DNA of 61,640 nucleotides. It comes from Flavipsychrobacter sp. (GTDB lineage Bacteria; Bacteroidota; Bacteroidia; Chitinophagales; Chitinophagaceae). The stretch's first letter is position 1; each line of letters starts with the position of its first letter. Positions 50,290-59,583 of this stretch are shown piece after piece. Under the pieces are notes generated by a model, which saw only the letters and a list, made by a program, of their open reading frames with translations, had not been told where the DNA came from and made no database searches. The stretch lies in NCBI GenBank assembly GCA_025963465.1, contig JAOQAP010000211.1, positions 1 to 61,640 of the forward strand, in the 5' to 3' direction. Made by a program: the position numbers and the translations under genes.

Positions 50290-51453
50290 TTACCAGAACC
50301 ATTTATAATCCTGCAGATCTTTTTTGTGATACTTCGCATGAATGGTACTTCCGTATTGGGTACCATCTATCAGTAAGGTATCTCCCTTAAGCCTGTAGGT
50401 GCCAATGAAGGTAGTTGCTGAATCTACTGCATCCCTGATCACGTCATTCTGTTTTTTCAGCATGGTGTATACAGAGTCGTTCTGCTTGTTCCATTTTATG
50501 GTCATAGCCTTGGGGTGAAAGGTTGTGGCATAGGTCACTACCGAATTCCAGCGGCTTTGCGGCTCTATGTATATCTTCTTATAGTACATGGTATTCCCGG
50601 TATCGGGGCGAATGATGCTGTCATTTACCCTTAGCTCAGTTAATTCAAAGCCACCGGTGAATTTATTGCGCTGTGTGTAATTAGGTTTTTTCCTGAATAC
50701 AGGCATGATCAGTGTTACAAATATTATATAACCGACAGTGCCTGCAATAGCCAGCTTAAAGAACCAGCGTAACCCATTCAAGTATTTATTCAGTGCAGGC
50801 CCTTTGGGTTCGGTAATGCTTTTCAGGAAGGCAATGATCGCAGTCTTATGCCCGTAGAGCAGGTATATATTGGCCAGTACAATAAATATGGATAACGGGA
50901 AGGTAATACCCGACACATGATTGAAGGTGTTTACTATAAGTACATTCATAGCTACCGGGAAAAGCAATATGTAGCCGAGAAATGAGGTACGGCGGAAGAA
51001 GAGCAGTATAGCCGGAACGAACTCCATCAGCCCTATCATAAATTCCTGCACGTTAGACCTGCCGAAGAAATACCACACCAGCGAAAAACTATCTACTTCT
51101 GCCAGCCTTGTGTCCTGCGACATATAGGTGATCTCGAAGAACTTATGGCGCATCTTGGCATAGCCGTAATAGAACATGAGATAGGCTACAATATACCGCA
51201 GCATGGAGCGGCATATATATTCCAGTTGTATTGCACGTTCGCCACTTCTGCAGATAACAGTGGCAATTATAGGTGCAATGAGCAGCAGGATACCGACAGT
51301 TACGAGTGTAGGAACACTTTCAATAATTCGCCCCATGCCCACATCGCCAAAGCCTGCCACATCGAACAGGAAGAACATAAAGAAGAACAGGAAGCCGATA
51401 AAGGCCAGCAGGGAACCGAAATAATAATAGAGCGCACTTTTCTTAGTATACAT
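50290..51453 (-). CDS. DoxX-like multi-pass membrane protein
   Basis: 387 residues. Two N-terminal helices (about 9-28 and 46-66), then a DoxX-like block (YIVAYLMFYYGYAKMRH, FFGRSNVQEFMIGLMEFVPAILLFFRRTS, helices to about 205), another helix near 235-255, and a C-terminal soluble region (about 262-387) of alternating strands with no recognised motif. Function unknown. The gene is 25 bp upstream of the phosphoesterase start on the minus strand. Confidence 0.65.
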   Translation of the reverse strand: MYTKKSALYYYFGSLLAFIGFLFFFMFFLFDVAGFGDVGMGRIIESVPTLVTVGILLLIAPIIATVICRSGERAIQLEYICRSMLRYIVAYLMFYYGYAKMRHKFFEITYMSQDTRLAEVDSFSLVWYFFGRSNVQEFMIGLMEFVPAILLFFRRTSFLGYILLFPVAMNVLIVNTFNHVSGITFPLSIFIVLANIYLLYGHKTAIIAFLKSITEPKGPALNKYLNGLRWFFKLAIAGTVGYIIFVTLIMPVFRKKPNYTQRNKFTGGFELTELRVNDSIIRPDTGNTMYYKKIYIEPQSRWNSVVTYATTFHPKAMTIKWNKQNDSVYTMLKKQNDVIRDAVDSATTFIGTYRLKGDTLLIDGTQYGSTIHAKYHKKDLQDYKWFW

Positions 51454-51519
51454 AATACAGGAATGAAAGTGTAAAACTGCGTAATTATGGCAAGAAAAAA
51501 TTGTAGTATTTGGACAATC

Positions 51520-52341
51520 TCAGAAAAAACGGAAAACGACCTTGTTCTTCCCGAAGGCAGATACATCTTTGAAGAACTGTTTAGGATTCTCACCTGTAAG
51601 CTTGTGAAACTGTTTGGTGAAGTAGGCCTGGTCGGTATAATTGCTGTTGTAGCACAGCTCTATCAATTTCATCGCGTCACCCTTGTCCAGTTTTGCATAT
51701 ACTGCATTCCGAAATTTTACCACCTTGCGGTAGTGCGCTGGGCTGCAACCTATATACTGCATAAAATGCCTGTAAAGGTACTTTTGGTGCACTCCCACCT
51801 GTTTAGCTATTTCCTGTATCTTATCTTCATTGTTGGGGTCTGCAAGCAGGGCACAGGCACGGGTGAGTATATCTTCATCATCAATAGGAGTGTACCGGCT
51901 TAACAGGAATGCTTCTAGCAATGCAGCCCGTTCATGTTGTTCCTGTGCCCGGAAGATATGGGTGAGTAGTCGTTCCAGGTCGCCATCCCATTCGGTGAAT
52001 ACAAAACAGTCGGAACTGTTGCCGGTATATTGCCAGCCGGTAAACGCTGAAAAGCCGGCGGGTTTGAAATTGATGGCTATCTCATCTACCATCTGCATAT
52101 AATGCAGGTTTACGCGCCTGAGCAAGCGGTTGAATGCTATGCCGAACGGTTTTGTATCTGCCGATGCCTGAACAATTACCGGGTCATCAGTGATGTCGAC
52201 AGTTGCATTACGAAACAGGCCCACGGCGGTATTTGCAGAAGGATATGACGTGTATTGTACCGGCTCCTGTCCTTTCTCGAAGATGTAGATGTTGTCTATA
52301 TACTTCTTCAGAAGTGGGTCGTTCGGTTCAAATACATTCAT
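51520..52341 (-). CDS. AraC-family transcriptional regulator
   Basis: 273 residues. The N-terminal half (about 1-150) is a sensor part of the DUF6597-like type seen in AraC proteins that start EPNDPLLKKYIDNIYIFE. The C-terminal 100 residues hold two helix-turn-helix motifs: IQEIAKQVGVHQKYLYRHFMQYIGCSPAHYRKVVKF and a second with CYNSNYTDQAYFTKQFHKLTGENPKQF. Probably regulates a nearby gene such as the DoxX-like gene 66 bp away on the same strand; the ligand is unknown. Confidence 0.88.
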   Translation of the reverse strand: MNVFEPNDPLLKKYIDNIYIFEKGQEPVQYTSYPSANTAVGLFRNATVDITDDPVIVQASADTKPFGIAFNRLLRRVNLHYMQMVDEIAINFKPAGFSAFTGWQYTGNSSDCFVFTEWDGDLERLLTHIFRAQEQHERAALLEAFLLSRYTPIDDEDILTRACALLADPNNEDKIQEIAKQVGVHQKYLYRHFMQYIGCSPAHYRKVVKFRNAVYAKLDKGDAMKLIELCYNSNYTDQAYFTKQFHKLTGENPKQFFKDVSAFGKNKVVFRFF

Positions 52342-52367
52342 CTTGCAGTAATGATGATGTGATAATG

Positions 52368-53363
52368 TTAAGCCAGTTCCGGAATATTTGTATAATGCTC
52401 TTCCACCTCACTCAGTATGCCTTCTATCTCGGTGAGGTTCTCTGTAGATACCAGCCTTGTACGGTATTCCTTCACATGAGAAAGGCCTTTCAGGTAGCTG
52501 GCATAGTGGCGGCGCATTTCCAGCAGTCCCAGTTTCTCACCTTTCCATTGGGTGGAGCCATACAGGTGCTTGCGGCATGCCTGCAGACGTTCTGCTATGG
52601 TAGGTGGTGCCAGTATCTCGCCGGTAGCCATATAGTGCTTTATCTCGCGGAATATCCATGGGTACCCTATGGCAGCCCGTCCTATCATTATGCCATCCAC
52701 ACCATAGCGGTTCTTATACTCCATGGCTTTCTGCGGAGAGTCTATGTCGCCATTGCCAAAGATGGGGATATGTATGCGGGGATTATTCTTTATTTTAGCT
52801 ATCAGCGTCCAGTTCGCCTCGCCCTTATACAGCTGCATACGGGTGCGGCCGTGAACGGTCAGGGCTTGTACACCTATGTCCTGCAGGCGTTCAGCTACTT
52901 CTTCTATGTTCTTTGTTTTTTCGTCCCAGCCCAGTCGGGTCTTTACTGTTACAGGTAGCCTGGTAGAGTTGATACAGGCCTTTGTAAGGCGCACCATCAG
53001 GTCTATGTCCTTTAGTACGGCAGCACCGGCACCCTTGCATACCACTTTCTTTACCGGGCAGCCAAAATTGATGTCCAGCAGGTCGGGGTTGGTAGCATCT
53101 ACTATTTTGGCGCTCATGGCCATAGCATCTTCATCGCCGCCAAATATCTGTATGCCTATCGGTTTTTCGTAGTCAAATATGTCCAGTTTCTGCCTGCTTT
53201 TTATAGCATCACGTATCAGTCCTTCGCTGGAGATAAACTCGGTATACATCAGGTCAGCACCATTTTCCTTGCACACCGCACGGAAGGGCGGATCACTCAC
53301 ATCTTCCATCGGTGCCAGCAGCAGCGGGAAGTCTCCTAATTCTATGTTAGCTATTTTTGCCAT
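52368..53363 (-). CDS. dusB: tRNA-dihydrouridine synthase (DusB type)
   Basis: 331 residues from the ATG at 53363. The upstream in-frame TTG at 53375 lies inside the promoter's -7 box and is rejected. TIM-barrel flavoprotein: LLAPMEDVSDPPFR at the N-terminus, DINFGCPVKKV with the conserved catalytic Cys, LPVTVKTRLGWDE, LTVHGRTRMQLYKG and GVDGIMIGRAAIGYPWIF (FMN phosphate site), with a C-terminal helical domain. It reduces specific uridines of tRNA using NADPH and FMN. Confidence 0.94.
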   Translation of the reverse strand: MAKIANIELGDFPLLLAPMEDVSDPPFRAVCKENGADLMYTEFISSEGLIRDAIKSRQKLDIFDYEKPIGIQIFGGDEDAMAMSAKIVDATNPDLLDINFGCPVKKVVCKGAGAAVLKDIDLMVRLTKACINSTRLPVTVKTRLGWDEKTKNIEEVAERLQDIGVQALTVHGRTRMQLYKGEANWTLIAKIKNNPRIHIPIFGNGDIDSPQKAMEYKNRYGVDGIMIGRAAIGYPWIFREIKHYMATGEILAPPTIAERLQACRKHLYGSTQWKGEKLGLLEMRRHYASYLKGLSHVKEYRTRLVSTENLTEIEGILSEVEEHYTNIPELA

Positions 53364-53372
53364 GTAACGGCG

Positions 53373-53380
53373 CAAAGGTA
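53373..53380 (-). promoter_or_regulatory. -7 box (TACCTTTG) of dusB
   Basis: Exact TAnnTTTG match on the minus strand, 9 bases upstream of the ATG at 53363, leaving a very short leader. It shows that the longer reading frame start is not used. Confidence 0.5.
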
Positions 53381-53470
53381 CGGGAGAATTAGTTAAAATG
53401 ATGATAAGTTATGATGGAATAAATACCACGCAACTGCGTCACATGTACACCTCATACAATAGTGTAACAC

Positions 53471-53484
53471 CTGTACATGTACAG
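53471..53484. promoter_or_regulatory. Palindrome CTGTACATGTACAG, copy 2, upstream of kup
   Basis: Perfect 14-bp palindrome about 115 bases before the kup -33 box, identical to the core at 43631-43644. A partial copy ACATGTACA lies at 53441-53449 and repeated ACACCT units surround it. Candidate operator for kup or dusB. Confidence 0.45.
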
Positions 53485-53585
53485 ACACCTATGTGTCAAC
53501 CTCGGCAAATGTCGATGCAAACTCACACATACTGTTTCTCCGTCTTTCGCGCTAAAAATAAATGGACTGTTAATGGCATAGTTTT

Positions 53586-53617
53586 TTGAATTTTGATTTT
53601 CTTTATTCCTAACTTTG
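53586..53617 (+). promoter_or_regulatory. Promoter of kup (TTG / TAACTTTG)
   Basis: TTG at 53586-53588 and TAACTTTG at 53610-53617 with a 21-base spacer, both exact matches to the Bacteroidota primary sigma-factor consensus. The expected transcription start is around 53622-53625, before the proposed kup start codon at 53651. Confidence 0.65.
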
Positions 53618-53650
53618 CGCCGCTCGCATAATAAATTACGACCCCACGGT

Positions 53651-55618
53651 TTGACAAAGAATCTGAAGAAAGCGTCTGTAGCTGGTATGTTGATCGCCCT
53701 AGGCATTATCTATGGTGATATCGGTACCTCGCCGCTCTACGTTATGAATGAAATATGCAATGGGAAGGAAATCAATGAATTCCTGATCACCGGCGCTCTT
53801 TCCTGCATTATCTGGACACTTACCCTGCAAACAACAGTAAAGTATGTAATGCTTACCCTTAAAGCGGACAACAAGGGGGAGGGTGGTATCTTCTCTTTAT
53901 TCGCCCTTGTGCGACGGCATGGTAAGTGGACGGTCTTTCCCGCCATGGTGGGTGGTGCAGCCCTGCTGGCAGATGGTATGATCACTCCGCCTATCTCCGT
54001 CACATCGGCTATAGAGGGTTTGCGCAATATTCACTCAATGGCGGCGATCAGTACACATACTATTGTCATGATAGTTATTGTGATCCTCACCGTTCTTTTC
54101 TTTTTTCAGCAGTTTGGTACCACATCTATAGGTAAGGCGTTCGGGCCCATCATGTTTGTCTGGTTTATTATGCTGGCATTGCTGGGGCTTAACCAATTGT
54201 ATATTGCCAATGACTGGAGAATATTCCGCGCACTTAATCCTTACTACGCTATAAGGGTGCTCACCGTTTACCCCAAAGGGTTCTGGATATTAGGTGCAGT
54301 GTTCCTGTGTACCACCGGGGCCGAAGCGCTTTACTCGGACCTTGGGCACTGCGGACGGGCTAATATCCGTTTTTCCTGGACATTTGTAAAGAGCGCACTT
54401 ATCATCAATTACCTGGGGCAGGGTGCTTACCTGCTCAACGTGCACAGTAATATGCCATGGAACTCATTGGTCAGAAATCCCTTTTATGAGACAATGCCGC
54501 AGTGGTTCATCATCCCGGGCATCTGTATATCTACCATAGCTGCCATTATTGCCAGCCAGGCATTGATATCGGGTTCGTTTACCCTCATCAGCGAGGCCAT
54601 GAAACTGAATCTCTGGCCTAAAATGAAGATAAATTACCCTACAGTTGAGCGTGGCCAGTCATTTATCCCGGGCATTAACCTCCTGCTGTTCGTAGGCTGT
54701 GTAGCTATTACAATATACTTCCAGCGTTCAGCAAGCATGGGTGCCGCATATGGTTTGTCTATTACCATATGTATGATCATGACATCCTGCCTGTTCGCAT
54801 ATTATATGTTCATAAAGCGGGTGCCTATAGTATGGATAGTGGCTTACCTGGTGGTATATCTTACTATTGAGTTCTCCTTCCTGTATGCCAACCTTGTGGA
54901 GAAATTTCTTGAAGGAGGGGTAGTAACAGTAATAGTAGGCGGCGGGCTCTTCATGACGATGATCGTGTGGTTCAAATCCCGCAAGATCAAGAACAGGTAT
55001 GTGGAGTTTGTTAGGCTGGACAACTATATACCTATCATGCAGGAGCTTAGCAATGATACCAGTATCAACAAGTATGCAACCCATCTTGTATATCTTACCA
55101 GTGCCAACAATCCTAAGGAAATAGAACATAAAATATTATATTCTATCCTCTATCGCAAGCCTAAGCGTGCAGATATATACTGGTTTGTGCACCTGGACGT
55201 ATTGGATGATCCGTACACAACAGAATATGTGGTGCAGACCATAGTGCCTAACGAGGTGATCAGGGTAGAGTTTCGTCTTGGTTTCCGTGTAGACCACAGG
55301 ATACAGTACATGTTCAAAAAGGTAGTAGAGGAAATGGTGGCAAACAAAGAAGTGAACGTTGTGAGCCGCTATGAATCGCTGAGCAAGAACAATGTAATGG
55401 GTGATTTCCGTTTCATAGTAATGGAGAAATTCCTGAGCCGCGATAATGCGTTGCCTATGTGGGAGCGGCTTATTATGAGAGGCTACTTCCTGCTGAAGAA
55501 AGTAAGTCTTTCGGAAGAACGTGGCTTTGGTCTTGATTCATCGGATGTGACGCTGGAAAAGTACCCGATCATCGTATCTGCCATACCTGATTTCAACCTG
55601 AAAAGGGTAGTGGATTAA
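53651..55618 (+). CDS. kup: Kup-family low-affinity potassium transporter
   Basis: 655 residues from the TTG at 53651. The longer frame from TTG 53615 begins inside the promoter -7 box. Starting at 53651 leaves a normal short N-terminus (TKNLKKASVAG) before the first helix LIALGIIYGDIGTSPLYV, the Kup signature. About twelve helices span residues 14-450 (DNKGEGGIFSLFALVRR; TGAEALYSDLGHCGRANIR), and a C-terminal cytoplasmic domain follows. It imports K+ with protons. A TTG start is inferred because no ATG lies between the promoter and helix 1. Confidence 0.93.
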   Translation: MTKNLKKASVAGMLIALGIIYGDIGTSPLYVMNEICNGKEINEFLITGALSCIIWTLTLQTTVKYVMLTLKADNKGEGGIFSLFALVRRHGKWTVFPAMVGGAALLADGMITPPISVTSAIEGLRNIHSMAAISTHTIVMIVIVILTVLFFFQQFGTTSIGKAFGPIMFVWFIMLALLGLNQLYIANDWRIFRALNPYYAIRVLTVYPKGFWILGAVFLCTTGAEALYSDLGHCGRANIRFSWTFVKSALIINYLGQGAYLLNVHSNMPWNSLVRNPFYETMPQWFIIPGICISTIAAIIASQALISGSFTLISEAMKLNLWPKMKINYPTVERGQSFIPGINLLLFVGCVAITIYFQRSASMGAAYGLSITICMIMTSCLFAYYMFIKRVPIVWIVAYLVVYLTIEFSFLYANLVEKFLEGGVVTVIVGGGLFMTMIVWFKSRKIKNRYVEFVRLDNYIPIMQELSNDTSINKYATHLVYLTSANNPKEIEHKILYSILYRKPKRADIYWFVHLDVLDDPYTTEYVVQTIVPNEVIRVEFRLGFRVDHRIQYMFKKVVEEMVANKEVNVVSRYESLSKNNVMGDFRFIVMEKFLSRDNALPMWERLIMRGYFLLKKVSLSEERGFGLDSSDVTLEKYPIIVSAIPDFNLKRVVD

Positions 55619-55661
55619 CAATCCGGCTATTCTTGCTATTTTTAGTATTCAATCAGTCACC

Positions 55662-57029
55662 TTGAAGGCATTACCGGGTTCTTTATTACAGCAGTTGCAG
55701 GGCATACAAGGCTTTGATGAGGCATCTTTTATTGCAGCGCATCAGCAGGCTGCTGTAACCTCAGTAAGGCGGAACCCCGCAAAAGACCTTGGTTTGTTCC
55801 CTTCGAATGAACAGGTGCCATGGTGCACCAGCGCTGTTTATCTTCCCGAACGCCCTGTTTTCACGCTCGACCCATCTTATCATGCAGGTGCCTATTATGT
55901 GCAAGAGGCTTCTTCCATGTTTCTCAGCCATATGTGGCAGCACATAATGCAAGGGAATGAAGGCCTTCGTGTGCTGGATCTTTGTGCTGCACCCGGTGGT
56001 AAGAGTACCCTTATTGCCTCCCTGCTGGACCGTGACAGCCTGCTTATATCTAACGAGGTGATACGTACCCGGGCCTCTATACTGGATGAGAACATGACCC
56101 GTTGGGGCTATATGAATACATGGGTAACCAGTAACGATCCCCGTGACTTTGCAAAGCTTCCGGGTTATTTCGATGCTATAATAGTGGATGCGCCATGCAG
56201 CGGGTCTGGCCTGTTCAGGAAAGATGCCCGTGCGCTGGATGAATGGAGTGAGGCCAATGTGAAGTTATGCTGTGAGCGCCAGGAGCGTATACTGGCTGAT
56301 GTATGGCCGTCGCTTAAAGAAGATGGTGTGCTTATCTACGCCACCTGCTCTTATTCGCAACAGGAAGATGAGCAGATACTGGACTGGCTGGCAAATGAAT
56401 ACGAGGTGGAAACGCTCACAGTTCCGGTGGCAGACGAGTGGGGTATAGTCACCGTCTCCTCACCTGAAAAAGGGATGACCGGCTACCGTTTCTTTCCTGG
56501 CAAGACCAGGGGTGAAGGTTTTTTCATAGCAGCCCTGCGCAAGAAAGAAACAACGGATACAATAAGCGTACACAGGTACAAGACCGCTCATGACAAAAAG
56601 ATACAGCAGCAGGCATCGTATTTATTAAGCGATACAGATGTAATATTCCTGCAGACCGATAAGGAGAATTTCGGGGCCATGCATCCTGCCCATGAGGAAG
56701 ATATGCAATTGCTGCAAAAAGCAGTTTACCTTCGGAAAACAGGGTTGACCCTGGGTACACCAACGGCAAAAGACTGGATTCCAGCTCATGATGTAGCGCT
56801 AAGTATTGACGCAAATAGCAACCTTCCATGCCTCCATGTTACTAAAGACCAGGCGCTCCATTTTTTGAAAAGGGAGGACATGGGTATTGACGATGCTGAA
56901 AAAGGATGGTTGATGATCCGCTATAAAGGTTTAGGAATAGGGTGGGTAAAAAGCCTTGGAAACCGGATGAACAACTATTTACCAAAGCATTGGCGAATCA
57001 GAATGGAATTAACGGATAGTGATTGGTAA
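55662..57029 (+). CDS. NOL1/NOP2/Sun-family RNA m5C methyltransferase (RsmF-like)
   Basis: 455 residues from a TTG at 55662. SAM-dependent methyltransferase with motif I VLDLCAAPGGKST, motif IV VDAPCSGSGLFRKD (catalytic Cys) and motif VI YATCSYSQQEDE (second Cys). The C-terminal 170 residues form a PUA-like domain ending with GIGWVKSLGNRMNNYLPKHWRIR, as in RsmF. It probably makes an rRNA m5C. No upstream in-frame ATG was found within the 43-bp gap from kup. Confidence 0.88.
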   Translation: MKALPGSLLQQLQGIQGFDEASFIAAHQQAAVTSVRRNPAKDLGLFPSNEQVPWCTSAVYLPERPVFTLDPSYHAGAYYVQEASSMFLSHMWQHIMQGNEGLRVLDLCAAPGGKSTLIASLLDRDSLLISNEVIRTRASILDENMTRWGYMNTWVTSNDPRDFAKLPGYFDAIIVDAPCSGSGLFRKDARALDEWSEANVKLCCERQERILADVWPSLKEDGVLIYATCSYSQQEDEQILDWLANEYEVETLTVPVADEWGIVTVSSPEKGMTGYRFFPGKTRGEGFFIAALRKKETTDTISVHRYKTAHDKKIQQQASYLLSDTDVIFLQTDKENFGAMHPAHEEDMQLLQKAVYLRKTGLTLGTPTAKDWIPAHDVALSIDANSNLPCLHVTKDQALHFLKREDMGIDDAEKGWLMIRYKGLGIGWVKSLGNRMNNYLPKHWRIRMELTDSDW

Positions 57030-57169
57030 GTATTTGGAAATCAATGTTAAATGTGGTTTACTTGCACTTCTTTTTCTCTTCATAAATTGCTCATATTAAC
57101 TTAATGCAGACTTTGTGCTGAAATTTTGGGCATAATTGTTGTACTTTTCGGAATAAATATCAAGGTGTT

Positions 57170-58033
57170 ATGCGGAGATCTTTAATAGTATTATTATTTA
57201 GTATATTTTATTTAGGTGCTAATGGCCAGTCGATCGACTCATTATTTGTAATACGTAAGGGTAATAACTGGGCGATACAATATATAGTGAAGCCTGGGGA
57301 GAACGTGCATATGCTGGCGCAGAGATTTTACCTCACAGACAGGGTGCTGGAAACAGCAAATGAATATGGACCCGGCAAAAAACTAACTCCGGGAGGAATT
57401 ATAGAGATACCTGTTATTGCAGATAATTACTTCAGGGTAAAACAATCAATTGACAATTCAACCCAGCGGGAAATATATTACCATGTAGGTAGTAAAGATG
57501 ATATAGCTATTATCAGTACGTATGCAGGTGTTACCAAGGTGGAAATGAGAAGATGGAACAACCTGAAAGGAAACACCCTTACTGTAAATGAAGTGCTGTT
57601 TGTAGGCTGGATAAAAGTAATGGCATTTGATACGCTTGATCCTGTTAGCCTGGCGGCCTATCCGCCGATAAGAAAGGCCCCGGTTGTCAAGTCTGTGGTG
57701 CAGGAAAAAGTATTGGGTGGCCTTGACTCCATATATAACAGGCAGACAAATGACGGCATGAATGTGCTGACAGAAAAAGGTACGGCAGTATTCTTTGAAA
57801 AAGCCGGTAAAAGCAATATGTATGTTGCTTTTCACAATGCATCTCCCCGTGGAAGTATCATAAAGGTCTCCAACCCGGGCAACGGTAAGTTCATATATGT
57901 AAAAGTACTTGGCCCGGTGCCCGATACAAAGGTTTATGCTAATTGCATAATAGGCATTTGCAGTGCAGCAAAAGAAGCGCTGGGCGTAACAGATACCAAG
58001 GCATGGTGCGAACTATCGTACGCTGCTAACTAA
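57170..58033 (+). CDS. Secreted LysM protein with C-terminal DPBB/RlpA-like domain
   Basis: 287 residues. Signal peptide about 1-19 (GANGQ). Two LysM-type segments: YIVKPGENVHMLAQRFYLT (about 37-55) and YYHVGSKDDIAIISTYAGVT (about 102-121). The C-terminal 90 residues (GTAVFFEKAGKSNMYVAFHN to ELSYA) have the double-psi beta-barrel pattern of RlpA-like proteins, but the catalytic Asp of lytic RlpA was not identified. Likely a periplasmic peptidoglycan-binding protein. Preceded by a 140-bp gap with no clear promoter box. Confidence 0.75.
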   Translation: MRRSLIVLLFSIFYLGANGQSIDSLFVIRKGNNWAIQYIVKPGENVHMLAQRFYLTDRVLETANEYGPGKKLTPGGIIEIPVIADNYFRVKQSIDNSTQREIYYHVGSKDDIAIISTYAGVTKVEMRRWNNLKGNTLTVNEVLFVGWIKVMAFDTLDPVSLAAYPPIRKAPVVKSVVQEKVLGGLDSIYNRQTNDGMNVLTEKGTAVFFEKAGKSNMYVAFHNASPRGSIIKVSNPGNGKFIYVKVLGPVPDTKVYANCIIGICSAAKEALGVTDTKAWCELSYAAN

Positions 58034-58066
58034 CCTTCGGTCCATTTAAATATTTACACTTTTGCG

Positions 58067-59077
58067 ATGAAGGTGCTGGTCATTCGTTTTTCTTCTATTG
58101 GTGACATTGTGCTTACCACTCCCATTGTGCGCTGTATCAAACAACAGCGCCCTGATGCGGAGGTGCATTATCTCACGAAATCTGCATACGGCACATTGCT
58201 CATCAATGATCCGTATATAGATCACCTGCATTACCTGCACGATGACCTGGAAGAGGTGATAGAAGACCTGAAGAAAACAAAGTTCGATTATGTAATAGAC
58301 CTGCATAACAACATCCGTACGCTTCGTGTAAAAAGGGCGTTGAATGTACCGTCTTATTCATTCCCGAAACTGAACATACAAAAGTGGCTGCTTACCAATC
58401 TTAAAATAGACATGATGCCCGATAAGAGCATTGTGGAAAGATACTTTGAAACAGTAAAGCCACTGGGTATACATAATGATGGTAAAGGACTGGATTATTT
58501 CCTGCCTGAAGACAAGCAGCTGGATAACAACGATATACCAATGAGCCACTGGGGTGGTTACGTAGGTTGCGTAATAGGCGGCTCATACAATACCAAAAAG
58601 CTGCCGGTGGAGCAATGGAGGAAATTCTGTGAGCTGGTGCCATACCCGGTTATACTGCTGGGAGGCCCCGAAGATAAATATGATGGCAGCGAGATAGCTG
58701 CACAGGATACTGTGAAAATATATAACTCCTGCGGTAAGTTCAACATCAATGAATCAGCAGACCTGGTAAAACATGCCCGTGTAGTAGTAAGCAACGATAC
58801 GGGCCTCATGCATACAGCAGCTGCATTTCAGAAACCCATTATTTCGCTATGGGGCAATACCTCTCCTGAAATGGGTATGTTTCCATACTATGGCTTTAAT
58901 AACCTGAAAGAAAGAATAGCGCCGCAATCATTTATAATGGAGAACAAAACATTGCGTTGCCACCCCTGTAGCAAGATAGGCTATAACAAATGTCCAAAAG
59001 GCCATTTTAAGTGCATGAAAGACCTGGACATGAACGTAGCGGCAGAGCAGGTTAAAAAATACTGGGCACTTAAATAG
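58067..59077 (+). CDS. Glycosyltransferase family 9 (heptosyltransferase-like)
   Basis: 336 residues, GT-B fold. N-terminus MKVLVIRFSSIGDIVLTTPIVR is the GT9 signature; the C-terminal half has VVSNDTGLMHTAAAFQKPIISLWGNTSPEMG, the ADP-heptose-binding loop with the catalytic Asp. A Cys-rich C-terminal segment (LRCHPCSKIGYNKCPKGHFKCM) is typical of a GT9 subgroup. It adds a heptose or related sugar to LPS core. It starts 33 bp after the LysM gene. Confidence 0.9.
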   Translation: MKVLVIRFSSIGDIVLTTPIVRCIKQQRPDAEVHYLTKSAYGTLLINDPYIDHLHYLHDDLEEVIEDLKKTKFDYVIDLHNNIRTLRVKRALNVPSYSFPKLNIQKWLLTNLKIDMMPDKSIVERYFETVKPLGIHNDGKGLDYFLPEDKQLDNNDIPMSHWGGYVGCVIGGSYNTKKLPVEQWRKFCELVPYPVILLGGPEDKYDGSEIAAQDTVKIYNSCGKFNINESADLVKHARVVVSNDTGLMHTAAAFQKPIISLWGNTSPEMGMFPYYGFNNLKERIAPQSFIMENKTLRCHPCSKIGYNKCPKGHFKCMKDLDMNVAAEQVKKYWALK

Positions 59078-59085
59078 CTATTCTT

Positions 59086-59577
59086 ATGCCTGCATCCAGA
59101 TCTTATGATACTATACCTCTTACTATTGTTTATATATTGTTGATAGTTATGGCATTGTATTATTCGACTAGGGGAATTGATACACGATCAAAATACACTG
59201 GGGAAGTAATAGGCAAATGGGAGGAAAATGAAGATTCAAAGTATGTTTCCAGGACAGGAATGTGGGTGATCAACCTTGTATGGCTTGAGGCGATAGTGAT
59301 CAGCACAGGAGTTTATTTTCTTGTAAAAAGAATACTCCCCTATAAAAAGGATGCGAATTCCGGCATTAAGGAAAAAGTGCCTTATGAAATAATACGTAAA
59401 GAATATTTTCCATTGACCGACCAGTATTATTTTGCTCTTGATGACCCAAACTATTTACATCATGAAGTTGACGCTGTCTTTTTCTCATCGTGTAACGAAG
59501 GTGACTCGATCTTTGTGTACAGAGCTATAAGATCGAAGTTTGTTTTTGAGGCAAACGGACGTTTTTCAATTTTGTAA
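59086..59577 (+). CDS. Small membrane protein (unknown, 163 aa)
   Basis: 163 residues with two helices (about 11-26 and 62-82) and a C-terminal soluble part (about 95-163; EYFPLTDQYYFALDD, SIFVYRAIRSKFVFE). It follows the GT9 gene by eight bases and is likely co-transcribed. No family recognised. Convergent with the SRPBCC gene across six bases. Confidence 0.6.
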   Translation: MPASRSYDTIPLTIVYILLIVMALYYSTRGIDTRSKYTGEVIGKWEENEDSKYVSRTGMWVINLVWLEAIVISTGVYFLVKRILPYKKDANSGIKEKVPYEIIRKEYFPLTDQYYFALDDPNYLHHEVDAVFFSSCNEGDSIFVYRAIRSKFVFEANGRFSIL

Positions 59578-59583
59578 TAATAA

